This document shows, piece after piece, positions 46,765 to 57,789 of a stretch of DNA of 64,000 nucleotides. Each line of letters begins with the position of its first letter. The stretch's first letter is position 1. Both the position numbers and the translations under genes were made by a program. The stretch is from Megamerina dolium (Eukaryota > Arthropoda > Insecta > Diptera > Megamerinidae): positions 7,970,501 through 8,034,500 of the forward strand of contig OY978529.1 in assembly GCA_963854835.1 (NCBI GenBank), read 5' to 3'. The notes beneath the pieces were generated by a model. It was not told the DNA's origin. It searched no databases and was given only the letters and a program-made list of their open reading frames with translations.

Positions 46765-47345
46765 GCATATTTTTAACGCGCGTCTTTCTTCGCCGTCAAT
46801 AATGTTTATGCGTGATTTTTCGTCGTCAATTCTTGAGCATGCGTAGATATATATCGAATAGACGGCGTAGAAAGACGAGCAAAGAAACTTAGGCGAAGAA
46901 ACACGCTTTAAAGTATTTGACGGCGAAGAATGATATGTAAATATAATTGACGACGAAGAAAGATGTGCAAAAATAATTGACGGCGAAGAAAGCCGTGTAA
47001 ATATAATTTTCGTGTGGTTGGGCGATGATGAATCGTATATTGAAAATAAAATATATACAATATACGGATTACTTACCATCGTCTTGGTTATCACCACACT
47101 CCTTCAACCAATCCATAAGACGAAACATATAAAAAAAATAAATATGTTAATTATAGTAACTAACTAGTAATAAATTATACTAATAATTCTTACTATTAAA
47201 TTATTAAATATTAAAATTCTTAAATAGTCGATCAGATAAATTCAACAACGCCAACTCTCGAGTGATAAATCATAATCATAAAGCGTCTTTCGTCTTCGTC
47301 GTCAAATATGTTTAAGCGCCTTTTTTCGTAGTCAATTATGCTTAT
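46765..47345. repeat. foldback-like cluster of 30-bp units in both orientations
   Basis: A 30-bp unit containing TGACGGCGAAGAAAGA repeats in + orientation at about 46860-47010 (clear starts at 46918, 46948, 46978: period exactly 30) and in reverse orientation at about 46777-46832 and 47283-47340. The middle is therefore an inverted repeat of tandem repeats, able to form a hairpin. The minus-strand translation gives a ten-residue repeat (SSPSIIFTRL type) because 30 is divisible by three. Resembles the arms of Drosophila foldback elements in layout, not demonstrably in sequence. Confidence 0.65.
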
Positions 47346-48272
47346 GCCGTGGTTATATAATCAATCAATTGAACGCTAATAAAAAAATTGTTGTTGGTTT
47401 CAATACAAAATGAAAAATGAACTCCAAAAATGAACATATGCATGTCAATCAGTGCTGATTGCTGTTCTCCACACCAATCAGATCAATTTCACCAGTGTTG
47501 CCATATGCAATTTTATATAGAGAAAAAGAAAATGTGAGAAAATATATTTCTAAATATTGCAATATTCCTTTACGGGTATTGCGTAAATACATGTTTATTA
47601 TGTTGACAACTGCGAAGGGTTTTTAAATTTTAAACATTCATTATATAAATTCCCTTTAAAGAAAGCTATTTGCATTTGTCTTATATTCTGAGTATGTACT
47701 GATTGAGAGAATTTTCTCATTAAGCAAAAAAATTCGATGACTTTAAATTTATTATTTTACTTGGAAATGGTGTTTTCGTGGAGCAGACCTCTCACTGAAG
47801 AACTTATTACTCTGCTGCAAATTAATGAACGCTTGTGGAATACAAGAAATCCATGTCAATCTAGATGTTATGCAACAACAATTGTCTAAAATTGCTAGTA
47901 ATATAGCAAAACCTGATATCCGGGTAAAATGTCAGTCCTTTGAAGCCAATATAGGAAAGAGTTGACAACTATTGTCACCAGCACTGCTTTTCACTTTTTT
48001 TATATCCTTTTCAATGAGCCGTAGGATATTCTGGAATTTCACATCGGTCATGCTTATGTAATTTTTGAAGGTCCAGAAGTCGTTATGTTGTAATTCCTTT
48101 GACAGTAATGTGAAAGAGCTGTTTGTACTTCATTTTTTTCGCTCTTTTGTTTATCCCACTTGATCGTTTCCTTTTTTTTGCCGATTTTTCGATGATACTT
48201 TTTCTATTAACTCAATTATTTTTCCCAGTACACTTCTATGATTATCGTTCCAAAAACACATATTCTCAACAT

Positions 48273-48658
48273 ATATGGTTTGCTGTTTTCATAAAATCAT
48301 TCAGTGCGGTATCCATTATGAAATCAATTGAAATTTAATGCAGCACAATTATTTTGATAAATTGTTACACCTCTGTTTCAGAAATCATGTGTAACAATGA
48401 CCGCCATGATTGGCGTTCAATTGAGTGATAATATAACCACGGTATTACACGTTTTTATTTGTCATTATGGTTTGCTGTTTTCATAAAATCATTCAGCGCG
48501 ATATTCATTATGAAATCAATTGAAATTTAATGCAACAGAATTATTTTGATAAAATATTACATCTCTGTCTCAGCAATCATGTGTAACAATGAGTGTAATG
48601 ATTGTCGTTCAATTGATTGATAATATAACCACGGAATTACACGTCTTTATTTGTCATT
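48273..48658. repeat. tandem duplication of a 193-bp segment
   Basis: Copy 1 (48273-48465) and copy 2 (48466-48658) start TATGGTTTGCTGTTTTCATA and share long identical blocks (ATGAAATCAATTGAAATTTA, GATAATATAACCACGG), differing at scattered bases. It lies about 370 bp upstream of Gsc exon 2. No transposon features. Confidence 0.88.
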
Positions 48659-49031
48659 AAACACTCGTGCGTCTTTCACTCGTAGTTGGAATGCGATTTT
48701 CGCCTCGCATACCGCGCTTTTGTAAATGGGGCTTTAGTTGTAGTATGCCAGTTAACATTGAGTAAGTTCTGCATGCAATTCATAATCATTTTTAATGTAG
48801 ACATACCATAAACATGGAATTAGTACATGTGGTGTGTATTTTTAAGGTTTTTATGCTTATCGCAGTCACTTTGTTGAATATCGTATTACACAGCATATAA
48901 ATCGTACATCATGTCTAAATATAAGGTATACATGATAGAGTAGCTCATCAAAATTATATTTCATATTACTGGTATTTTTTCTCATTCATTGCATATTTTC
49001 TTTTCTTTCATTCTCCACACTACGCTTACAG

Positions 49032-49396
49032 TTGCAGCATATCCGAATTTTTATCCAAATTATATGCATGCGGCTGCAGTCGCTCATGTGGCAGCCGCTC
49101 AAATGCAGGCGCATGTTAGTGGTCACGGCAATACGTTGGCTGCCGCTGCTGCCGTTGCAGCGACACATCATCACCATCATCATTTGCATCATCCACACGT
49201 TTCACATGTGCATCCACATGTACATCCACATTTGGGGCATGGCCCACCGCCGAAACGGAAGCGTCGTCATCGCACCATCTTCAGTGAGGATCAACTGGAA
49301 CAATTGGAAGCCACCTTCTTGAAGACACACTATCCGGATGTATCGTTGCGTGAGCAACTAGCTGAAAAAGTGGATTTAAAAGAGGAACGTGTTGAG
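49032..49396 (+). CDS. Gsc: goosecoid homeobox protein, exon 2 (homeodomain residues 1-46)
   Basis: Second coding exon, joined to exon 1 in phase 1 and ending in phase 0 at GAG|GTGAGT. It encodes residues 269-390 of the predicted protein: [15 protein letters not shown] (conserved in Gsc proteins), Ala-rich and His-rich tracts ([11 protein letters not shown]), the basic stretch [10 protein letters not shown], and homeodomain residues 1-46 (K345-E390) with [15 protein letters not shown] in helix 1 and [17 protein letters not shown] in helix 2. Helix 3 (VWFKNRRAKWR in the family) must come from the next exon. Splitting at homeodomain 46/47 is the standard position in paired-class genes. Reading through the donor gives a stop about 10 codons on. 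Confidence 0.95.
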
Positions 49397-50800
49397 GTGA
49401 GTGCGCATGTACGACCATATATTTAATTAAATTTTAGCTGAATGGGCCAAAATACATAAGAATGTGAAGAAAGTATCATATCATGTGGGTTTTTCCATAT
49501 ACGAGTGTGTATGTATATACGATAAAAAAAAAGGGGGTTAATTAGCGTATCGTTAATGAAGTAATTACTTTTTCATCCTGTTGCGTTGCAGCGCGAAACC
49601 AATTGAGTGCACTCGTTTGAGAAAACCTCGTCGTTATTTATTTATATTTGCATATGTATATGTGAGTGCTTACTCGCTTCAATTTGTATGGCTTCCTTGC
49701 CACAAAGTGGAGACAAAAAAAAAAAATAAAATAAATATACGCAAACTCATTCAAACAATGACATATGACAATGGAAATGGTATCTAAACAATTTAACAGC
49801 ATCATCGGCTATCATTTTCATACTGATTGTAATAAAGCCATGCACACACACACACACACACACACATGCTCACATACCATATAAGACCATGGGTAAAACT
49901 CAATCAAGATATTATTTGAAATGTAAACAAAGTCGTTTGTCGATAAGAACCACACCATGACTGTGTAATAGCAGCAGCAGCAGCAGCAACAGGATAAGTA
50001 TGCTCACGATAATATGTTCAGTGTTCATGATAATGCGGCAGTGTGTAATATGCCGTAAGGGTAGCTTAAAATATGTGCTATTTTAATGCTGTTTTCAAGT
50101 TGTTGAATGAAAGTTGTTGTTGTTGTTGTTGTTGTTGTGGTTAAGTGAATATTTGTACTTTCCCTGAGAGTTGAATCGCTGCTGATGGTAATGGCAACCC
50201 CTAATATGAATTAATTTAACGTTTTTCTTGTTATTTTAAAATGTTTTTCTTTTTTGCTCTAAAATCTCGATGCCGTTGCTCCCGCTATCTAGCAAAAAAA
50301 AAATTTGAAATATACATATGAGTGCATAAATTGTTATTGTTGAACAGTCCATTTGTAGCGTAAATCTTTTAAGAAAGATTTCCAAAAAATAAAAGCGCCT
50401 GAAGATGGTTTAAAAAAGAGACGTCGTTACTATGAAGAGTTATTTTAAATTTGATTTATTATATATATAATTATGAAGTTGCTAGACGAACATAAGATTG
50501 ATGCAAAAGATCAAAGGACTCTTCGGCTCTTTTTGCAAACCAAAAGAATCAAAATTGAATTTTATTATTACGTTGGTACCCAAATAATGCTAATGAACGC
50601 AAAATGGCAGTAGGTAGCTGCCGTTACCGTTAATGTTGTTATAGTTCGGCTCCGAACATTAGCTTCTGGTGCAACCTTCTATTGAATGATTATTGTGCAT
50701 TTTTTCATCCAGAAATTCTATTAATGGTAACGATTTGCAAATACAAAAATTCACAGAAATAACAAATACATACATACATATATATTGTTTATATGATATA
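49397..50800 (+). other. Gsc: Gsc intron 2, first part, with microsatellites
   Basis: No exon 3 seen. Simple repeats: (CA)n 49842-49866, (CAG)n 49972-49990, (GTT)n 50112-50138. No transposon recognised in this stretch. Confidence 0.6.
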
Positions 50801-51963
50801 AGGTCTAGTAAAAAGAAATCCATTATTTTCGCATTAAATTGCAAGTTTTATTTAGCATAGTTAGAATGATTTCGATTTAGGTCAAATATGGACCGTTTTG
50901 TTCGATAACTTGTTGCCATTTTGAAGGTAATTTCATAATGCCACTCTCATAGAAACTCTCGTCTCTATTGGCAAGAAATTGGGACAGTCGATTTTCACAA
51001 GCTTCTCTTGAGGCAAAATTTTCACCAGCAAAATTATTCGCCATAGACAGGAACAGGTAGTAATCACTTGGTGCCAGGTCCGGACTATAAGATGGATGCA
51101 TAAGATCCTCCCAACTAAGCTTCCGAAGCTTCTGGAGAGTCACTTCCTCTCCTATAGGCCAAAGCTGGCCGCTTCTGGGCAATTGCTTCCTTCATTATTG
51201 ACAGTACAGGTCCGAATTAAGAGTTTGACCGTAGGGGAGCAGCTCATAGTAGATGATTCCCTGCCAATCCCACCAACAAACACATAGCAAAACCTTTCTG
51301 ACCGTCAATTCTGGCTTGGCCACCGTTGCGCTAGCTCACCGCGATTCGACCACTACAGTTTTAGCTTGACGTTGTCGTAAGTGACCCGTTTTTCATCATC
51401 AGTAACCATCCGCTTCAGAACCATCCGCTTTTTTTGCGTTAACTCGTGTGGCACCCAAACATCGAGCTTCTTTTTGTAGCCAGCCTTATTTAAATAGTTC
51501 CAAACGGTTTTTTGTTCAATGTTTAGCTGCTGGGCAATAGAAACAGTGCTTACATGACGGTCAGACTCGACAATTTCCATTATTTTATCGATATTTTCGA
51601 CGATTGGCCTTCCAGAGCGTGGTGCATCTTTGACATCAAAATTACCGGAACGAAATCGACGAAACCAAAATTGCACATGGTTGGCTGTTATAGTATCAGG
51701 AGCATAAACCCTATTCATATTTTCAGCCATCTGGCTTGCGTTTTCGCCTTTATCGAAGAAAAACTGTAAAATATGGCGTATTTTCTCTTTACTGGTGTCC
51801 ATCTTTGACGCAAGCAATACTGGGTCAAGCAATGTCAAAAGTGACTGAAAAGTTTATTTAGTACGGTATCCTAGCTTTCTAGCGTAACCCGATCGCACTT
51901 ATACAACGCGAGATACAGATTACTAAAACCATCTATTGGAAAAATAATGGATTTACTACACCT
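50801..51963 (-). mobile_element. mellifera-type mariner, catalytic segment deleted
   Basis: Left end AGGTCTAGTAAAAAGAAATC after TA (50799-50800); right end complement AGGTGTAGTAAATCC. The transposase starts at 51804 (MDTSKEKIRHILQFFFDKGE) and is open through EFWFRRFRSG-type DNA-binding sequence, SIAQQLNIEQKTVWNYLNKA and VPHELTQKK to MVTDDEKRVTYDN (first Asp region). About 60 bp are lost in the RISICESLLNRN segment, and the HQDN motif (second Asp) is deleted between RPKLWPIGE and VTLQKLRKL. The third Asp remains in YSPDLAPSDYYLF. Best-preserved N-terminal half of this family here. Confidence 0.85.
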
Positions 51964-52254
51964 GATATATAAACGTGTACAGCATGCATAAGTACTTATC
52001 TAAGTTGACAATTCGATTTGCTCGAGTGTAATGGTGCTTTAGTTGTTGTTGGGTAATTAAAAGCATTCGGTTGAGAGGATTTTTCTAGACTTTCTATATC
52101 TTCATTTGCATTTGATGATAAAGCACTTTGTTAAACAAAGCCAGTTTTTAGAACAAATGAACCACAGAGCTGTTACGAGGTGATACTGATGTTATTCCAT
52201 CGTTCCACATGCGTTGGAAAGCTACTGTCATTGTGCGTCTTTCTCAGTATATGT

Positions 52255-53094
52255 CATTCATTCGAAGCGTAAACAACAATAATTTTTTTTCACTCAAATA
52301 TGTCAAACTTTGTGCCTGAAAAAGTGTTTTTGCGGGGAGTTCTTCTTCATTACTTTAATATGAAGAAAACTGCTACCGAAAGTCATCGTATTTTGGTGGA
52401 AGTTTATGGTGAACATGCTCTAGCTGAGCGAACGTGCCAAATGTGGTTTGCACGATTTAAAAGTGGTCATTTTGACTTGGAAGACGAAGAACGTCCTGGG
52501 CAGCCAAAAAAGTTTGAAGATGAAGAACTGTAAGCATTAATCAATGAAGATTGTTGCTAAAGACAAGGAGAGCTTGCAGAATCTTTGGGAGTCACTCAAA
52601 CAGCCATTTCAAAATGTTTAAAAGCAGCCGGATACATTTCAAAGCAATGAAATTGGGGGCCATACAAACTGAAGCCGAGAGATGTTGAAAGGCGATTTTG
52701 CATGTCCGAAATGCCACAAAAAGAAGTCATTTTTGCATCGGATTGTTACTGGTTATGAAAAATGGATCCATTATGACAACCCCAAGCGCAAAAAATCATA
52801 TATGAAACTCGGCCAACGAGCTAAATCAACGGCAAAGCCAAATATCCATGACGCGAAGGTAATGCTCTGTATTTGGTGGGATCAGAAGGGTGTGTTGTAT
52901 TATGAGCTGCTAAAATCGAATGAAACCATCAAAGGAGAACGCTACCGAACCCGGAATATGCGACCAGACATGAGTCCATAATTTTCCATCATGACAACGC
53001 TCGGTCTCATGTTGCAACACTGGTCAAAAACTATTTGGAAAACAGCGGATGGGAAGTTTTGGCTCACCCGCCTTATAGCCCAGGATATTTTTCA
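52255..53094 (+). mobile_element. irritans-like mariner, 3'-truncated
   Basis: Transposase from 52300: MSNFVPEKVFLRGVLLHYFN, TCQMWFARFKSGHFDLEDEE, GQPKKFEDEEL then a stop; helix-turn-helix ESLGVTQTAISKCLKA; IVTGYEKWIHYDNPKRKKS (first Asp is Tyr); WWDQKGVLYYELLKSNET; a frameshift near 52960; FHHDNARSHVATLVKNYLEN (second Asp). The element breaks off at HPPYSP, just before the third Asp, near 53094. Close relative of 1-670, where the same SGQPKKFED word occurs. Confidence 0.83.
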
Positions 53095-53289
53095 TGTGAG
53101 CACGAAAAAACGGGTGTTTAATGTATGTATAAAACAAAAATAATAAAATTGGTATAAAATCAGTTTGACACACATGTAGCCTAGGGTTGTGAATACAAAT
53201 ATACATATGTAATAATGAACGAGAACTACAAAATTTACACTATATTATGTAGTACATCTCATATATATATAAAAAAAAGGATAATAGTT

Positions 53290-53398
53290 GACACTTATAG
53301 GGTCCGAAGGTCAACTTCCGGTACTGCTGTGCGTGTTAAATTTTGGACAGTATTAGCTGGTTCCGAACGGCAAAACCCTTGTGACATCACAGTGTTTC
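53290..53398 (-). repeat. SINE body fragment
   Basis: Matches the middle of the SINE family on the minus strand (CTGCTGTGCGTGTTAAATTT, GGACAGTATTAG, TTCCGAACGGCAAAACCC). Head and tail missing. Confidence 0.7.
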
Positions 53399-53399
53399 T

Positions 53400-54055
53400 T
53401 ACATACATAGAATTTGTAAGTACGCATAGCTTTTGTAAGTACGTTCCAAGTGTATGTGTGCACGTACATGCCCAAAAGGCATTTTAGTACTTTGACTAAA
53501 ATTTCCAGACTTAAGGGTTATTATTGAAAGCATAAGTGCACATAGATAAGTTGTTTTATTACTATACCAGTAATAGCGCTCTTAATATCAATGGTATTGG
53601 TGTTGACAATGTGTCGCTAAGAAAGTGTTACATTATCTGTCATTGAGTCTAGTGTTATATTAGCCGCAGGTGTTTTGACATGTAAATTTCAAATACCCTA
53701 TCGACTTATAAATTGTCACTTTTACTTTGAATAGTAAACAAGAGAGTGTGTGCGCGTTTGTGGTTGTGTGGGCGATGCACGATGCACTGTTGACTGTTTC
53801 TTTAAGGGTGGTTTTTCATTGATTAATGATACTACTTGTTGTGTGTTTTTTTTTTTTTTTTTGTGAATGCTCTAAGCGGATTTACTTATTTATCACCATT
53901 CCATCACGAATTATTTAATATATTATTTTAATGAATTTTTTTGCTAATTATTTTATGCGATTTCATGTAATTGCAATCTTAATGCAAATTGTATTTATAA
54001 AGTAAATAAAATACAATAAAAATCAAAAAATTTTTCTTTGCCATACTACCCATAA
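53400..54055. other. spacer, nothing recognised
   Basis: AT-rich; T-run at 53846-53862. No motif found. Confidence 0.35.
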
Positions 54056-54059
54056 TACA

Positions 54060-54850
54060 AGAGGCCAGGTAGCACATAATTTTAGCGTGAACCAAGTGGT
54101 AATAACTTGGCGCGAGATCTGGACGAAAAGGTGGATGCGTAAAAAGCGCCCAACCAAGCTTCCGAAGCTACTGGCGAGTCACTATCGATGTGTCTGGCCT
54201 GTCGTTGTCCACATGGAGCACAATTTTTTTCTTATGAGCCAAAGCAGGCCACTTTTGGGAGATTGCTTACTTCAGACGATCCAATTGTTTACAGCACAGG
54301 ACTGAATTAAGAGTTTCGGCCATAGAGGAGCAGCTCATGGTATATGATTCCCTGCCAATCTCACTAGATACGCAGCAAAGCCTTTCTAACCGCTAATCCA
54401 GGACATGCCATTGTTTCCGGTTTTCATTAGGTGACCCGTTATTCATCACCAGTCTCCATACGTTTCAGGAATGACTTGATTTTGTTGCGATTCAGTAGCG
54501 ATTCGCAGTGGTTACATGACGGTCGGCCTCAATGCTTACCATGATCACCTTCCAGAGCGTGGCGCATATACGACATCAAAATTGGAATTATCGTCGATGA
54601 CTATTCAAATATTTATCTGCCTTGTGTTTTCACCTTTACAGAAGAAAAACTGTAAAATATGGCTTTTATTTTTTCTTTGACGCGTGCTCAAGTAAAGCTG
54701 TGTCAAACAATTAAAAAACTATTTGATTGAAAAGTCTCTTTTTTACGATCTTCTATTTCTAAAACCCTGTAGTATAATCTGATCGAACTTAAACAACGCG
54801 AGATACAGCTTACTAACGAAATCTATTGGAAAAATAATGGTTTACCCAAA
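54060..54850 (-). mobile_element. mellifera-type mariner, heavily decayed
   Basis: Nucleotide-level match to 50801-51963 and 7450-8531 across its length (for example ACCAAGCTTCCGAAGCTACTGG, GGCGAGTCACTATCGATGTG, CTTCCAGAGCGTGGCGCAT, GGCTTTTATTTTTTCTTTGA near the N-terminal end). No frame stays open for more than about 70 codons. Right end near GGAAAAATAATGG (54827-54839). Confidence 0.68.
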
Positions 54851-54995
54851 ACCTTCCCTATGGACTGCTAGAAATCACGGATTTTTTCTCTACTTTAAAC
54901 CGCCATAACTTGCATAGATTAATATTGCAAGGCGAAAGATCTTTGCAGGAAATAGGAGAGCCACGTCCCTATTTAATATCTATACAAAAATTTTT

Positions 54996-55223
54996 GTACG
55001 AAAGATAAATACGGTGGGTACCGGTGGGCCGGAATTGACAATTCTTCCGGCAGTAACAATTTGCCATGGTAAAGCTAACTAAAAGAACTCTGTGACAAAG
55101 CTCAGATAAAGTGATGTCGCTAGACTTCTGCTGATCGGAAGCGGCTAAAATAAGTAGGTTCCTCCTAATACTCGGTTAAAGAGCCCTTTGGGGCTTATAA
55201 CTACTACATATTTATTTTATTTT
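54996..55223 (+). repeat. SINE, 5'-truncated, tail type 2
   Basis: Starts in the body (GGTACCGGTGGGCCGGAATTG), includes CCGGCAGTAACAATTTGCC and GATGTCGCTAGAC, and ends CTACATATTTATTTTATTTT. Lacks the tRNA-like head. Diverged, so older. Confidence 0.72.
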
Positions 55224-55530
55224 ACTTCAAACTTAAAAAATTCATGGACATATATCGAAGTAGTGTTGTATTTCAATAAAATTTCATATCGATATTGATT
55301 TCTACATGTTATTAATATAGACTTTAGCGTAGGCTGGTGTTTCTTAGCTTCAAAAATAGAATCGATTTTGTGGAAATTATCAATTAATTACGAAATTGGT
55401 ATTTATGAAAGCAATTTTATCAGAATATACATTGTACTATACAAAAATCAATAACGCCAATGCACAACAAAATCAACCCTCCGGACCGGTTCTCCGGTTC
55501 CGATTCCTCGATTCTGTGCATCCCTAATAT

Positions 55531-55601
55531 ATATCGACAGGTACCACGACCGACCGGTCAGAAGGGGGGCAACATGCTAACCACTCAGCTACGGCACACA
55601 C
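55531..55601 (-). repeat. SINE head fragment
   Basis: Complement of the tRNA-like head: GCTAACCACTCAGCTACGGC at 55577-55596 and diverged B-box region. Too short and altered for a tRNA gene. Confidence 0.55.
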
Positions 55602-55994
55602 AGTACAGTAGCCGTTATAGTTTTAATTATTTTACTTTATAATATAATTTCCGAGCAAGAGTGTTTAAAAATTCAATAAATAATAATTTAGTTACACAAA
55701 CCCATTGATTAAAAGTACATAATCACTTTTATAAAACATTCTCAATTTTAGGCTTTTAATTCGTAAAATTACTGCCTTTGCAAAGAGACTACATTTAGGG
55801 AAGGTCCACTATCGATAGCAAACTTAAGTGCAAATTCGTCTTTTGTGAAAGGAAAGTGAATTAGTTAGTTAGTTCGTCAGTCAAGAGAGGATCTATTCTA
55901 TACTATAATAGGTTCAATGATGTGGCTATGTACTCCTTAAAAATAAATGTGAGATATCGATATATGGAAAGTGAATACATAATTTAGCAGTTGA

Positions 55995-56300
55995 TATTTA
56001 CATAAATAATAGGTGTGTTTTCGTACTTTTCCAGTAACAATTATCCAGTAAAAACAAATTTCTGAGAATTTGACAGCATTCGCTCTCAAAGAGAAAAATA
56101 TGCCAAAAAATACAAGAACACAAAACCAGCAAAAAACTGCAACTTTCACGAACAGCTGATATTCCACTAAATAAATTGCAATTGTTCGTTTGCTTCGTTA
56201 GTTTCTTTTGCTTATGATCAGCTGTTTTTCCTACTTGCAAGTCTTTACTGGCATAAATTTGTCCAGTAACAATTTGCAACTTCCCCTTTGTAACAATTAT
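55995..56300. repeat. possible relative of the 17960-18331 MITE
   Basis: Starts GGTGTGTTTTCGTACTTTTCC, like the MITE end GGTCCATTCGCGTAC, and shares TCCAGTAA words and a CAGCTGTTTTTCCTACTTGC block with the inside of that MITE. The other end is not identified. Tentative. Confidence 0.35.
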
Positions 56301-57110
56301 CACAAACTCCTAATTATTTGGAGTGAAAATCGTAATTTTTTGCTGCTTTTAAATTAGTTTTGGTTGGTTACCTCAATACATCATCTCAAGAAGCTAATAT
56401 TTTGTAAGGTTTATTAACTCATATAAATGCAACCATGCTGCTATTCTAATAAAGAAAAAATGGCATGTTTAGCCCATTTTTAGTGTATCACTACATGTGC
56501 TGGTTATATGTATATAGACCGGTCCAGGTCGACTGTGAGCTCATTTTTATATTTTTATTTGTATTTCTCATACAGAAATACGTACATAAAATAATATTGA
56601 CTTAGTACTTGAGCCATTTACGTACTTATGTTAATATATGAAATCGAAAAATCACGTCAATCACTTGAGTTATTGGCAGCAGTAGCAATCATCGTAATAG
56701 CAGAAGTAGTAGGATTAGTATTATTTATTAAAGAGTTTTGATGGTTGACCACCATTGACTTACGTTTCATTATATACACTTCATTTACATATGTACAATA
56801 GAGTGGTCCTTAGCTCTATGAAAGCTAACTATGGCTATCACTTCGGTTCTAAAATGCACGGTCTAATTTTTCTTTAACAGATTAAGGCCCACTGCAATAA
56901 TCACAGGCAACACTGTTGAAATTAAGACTTGTCTCAATTTTTTTCGACAAGCCAAAGCAACAGCCCTAACTATTTTGAACTCAAGCATGTTTTTCTTATT
57001 TAAGTTTTGTTATGTGAAAACAATTTTTCATCATAATAAGAGAATTTCAAATGGTAACTAGTTTATCCTCATACGGTCAGTATTCACTGATATATAATGA
57101 ATTGAAAATA
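56301..57110. other. spacer, nothing recognised
   Basis: No motif or repeat family identified on either strand. Confidence 0.35.
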
Positions 57111-57111
57111 A

Positions 57112-57245
57112 TATGAGTAACTCAGCGGTTAGTGCGTTAACTCTCTGACATGTAGTTTGTGGGTTCTCAATCCTCAGTTGAAGCAAAACTTTAGTAGCGA
57201 AAAGCTTTTTTTTTCCAACAATATCCATCTGTCGGCAACCAAGCA
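57112..57245 (+). repeat. SINE head, diverged
   Basis: AACTCAGCGGTTAGTGCGTT (A box region) and GTGGGTTCTCAATCCTCAG (B box region with one extra base), then body sequence to CATCTGTCGGC. It joins directly to mariner sequence at about 57250. Confidence 0.6.
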
Positions 57246-57249
57246 ACGC

Positions 57250-57605
57250 TGGTTTAAAAAAAGTCTGTGTTTTTGGAACCTACCGAGGCACAAGTGGTCG
57301 TTAAAAATGGTCTTCACAGGTCTTTCTGATATTCCAACAATTCCAACAACAGTAAGGCCTCTAAAAGCCAATAGACGATTTTCGAGCACCAATTCTTTAA
57401 TTTGATTGATGTGCAGTTCATCAGTTGATGTGATTGGTCGTCCGGGATGTGCCGCGTCTTCAATGCTTCGCAGACTCTCTTTGAACAATTTATACCATTC
57501 ATAGTGTCTGCTCTTATTTCCAAAGTTATTTCCAACGTTATTTCCAAAGTGAAAGTTGACATAACGTATTTTCATCTCAGCGACAAAGTTAACAAGCAAA
57601 ATTTC
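57250..57605 (-). pseudogene. mariner N-terminal fragment
   Basis: Minus-strand frame EMKIRYVNFHF, EWYKLFKESLRSIEDAAHPG, RPITSTDELHINQIKELVLE and GISERPVKTIFNDHLCLGRF: the DNA-binding half of another mariner lineage. Near 57540 a short word (GGAAATAACNTTGGA) is repeated three times, giving VGNNFGN-like repeats in place of normal sequence. The catalytic domain is absent. Confidence 0.7.
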
Positions 57606-57728
57606 CCCATCTGATGATGAAAACCCGCACGTGATTGTCGATAAGTCAATGCATCTTCAGAAAGTGACAGTTTCGCGTGGATTTTGAGTGGTGGCATCAT
57701 TGGCTCATATATCTTTGAAAATGCTGCT
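57606..57728 (+). pseudogene. Tc1/mariner fragment around the GGIIG motif
   Basis: Plus-strand pieces ENPHVIVDKSMHLQKVTV and, after a frameshift, SGGIIGSYIFENAAG. This matches the region between the first and second Asp of DD41D-type transposases (compare RWHHWTVLF/GGIIGPYFF at 6020-6050). A SINE head starts immediately after it. Confidence 0.6.
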
Positions 57729-57787
57729 GGTGCCGTAGCTCAGTAGTTAGAAATAATGCCATGAAAAAGCTTGTAAAAGAATATGGG
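57729..57787 (+). repeat. SINE with internal deletion
   Basis: Head GGTGCCGTAGCTCAGTAGTTAG joined directly to the body word CATGAAAAAGCTTGTAAAAG, skipping about 170 bp. Confidence 0.65.
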
Positions 57788-57789
57788 GA

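Larger units (their letters stand above)
41457..49031 (+). other. Gsc: Gsc intron 1 (7575 bp)
   Basis: Donor GGTAAGA at 41457 and acceptor CGCTTACAG ending 49031; joining gives an uninterrupted frame (split Val codon, then [10 protein letters not shown]). It holds a hAT-type MITE, mariner and LINE remains, a foldback-like repeat cluster and a tandem duplication, listed separately. The stretches 41520-42330, 43410-44050, 47350-48270 and 48660-49010 have no recognised element and are where conserved enhancers would be sought. Confidence 0.88.

Noticed and set aside
46765..47010. CRISPR-like array
   Set aside because: Units are contiguous with no unique spacers, in both orientations, in an animal genome.
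52435..52470. Gsc exon 3 (MWFARFK looks like WFKNR)
   Set aside because: It lies in the DNA-binding region of a mariner transposase and lacks the rest of homeodomain helix 3.
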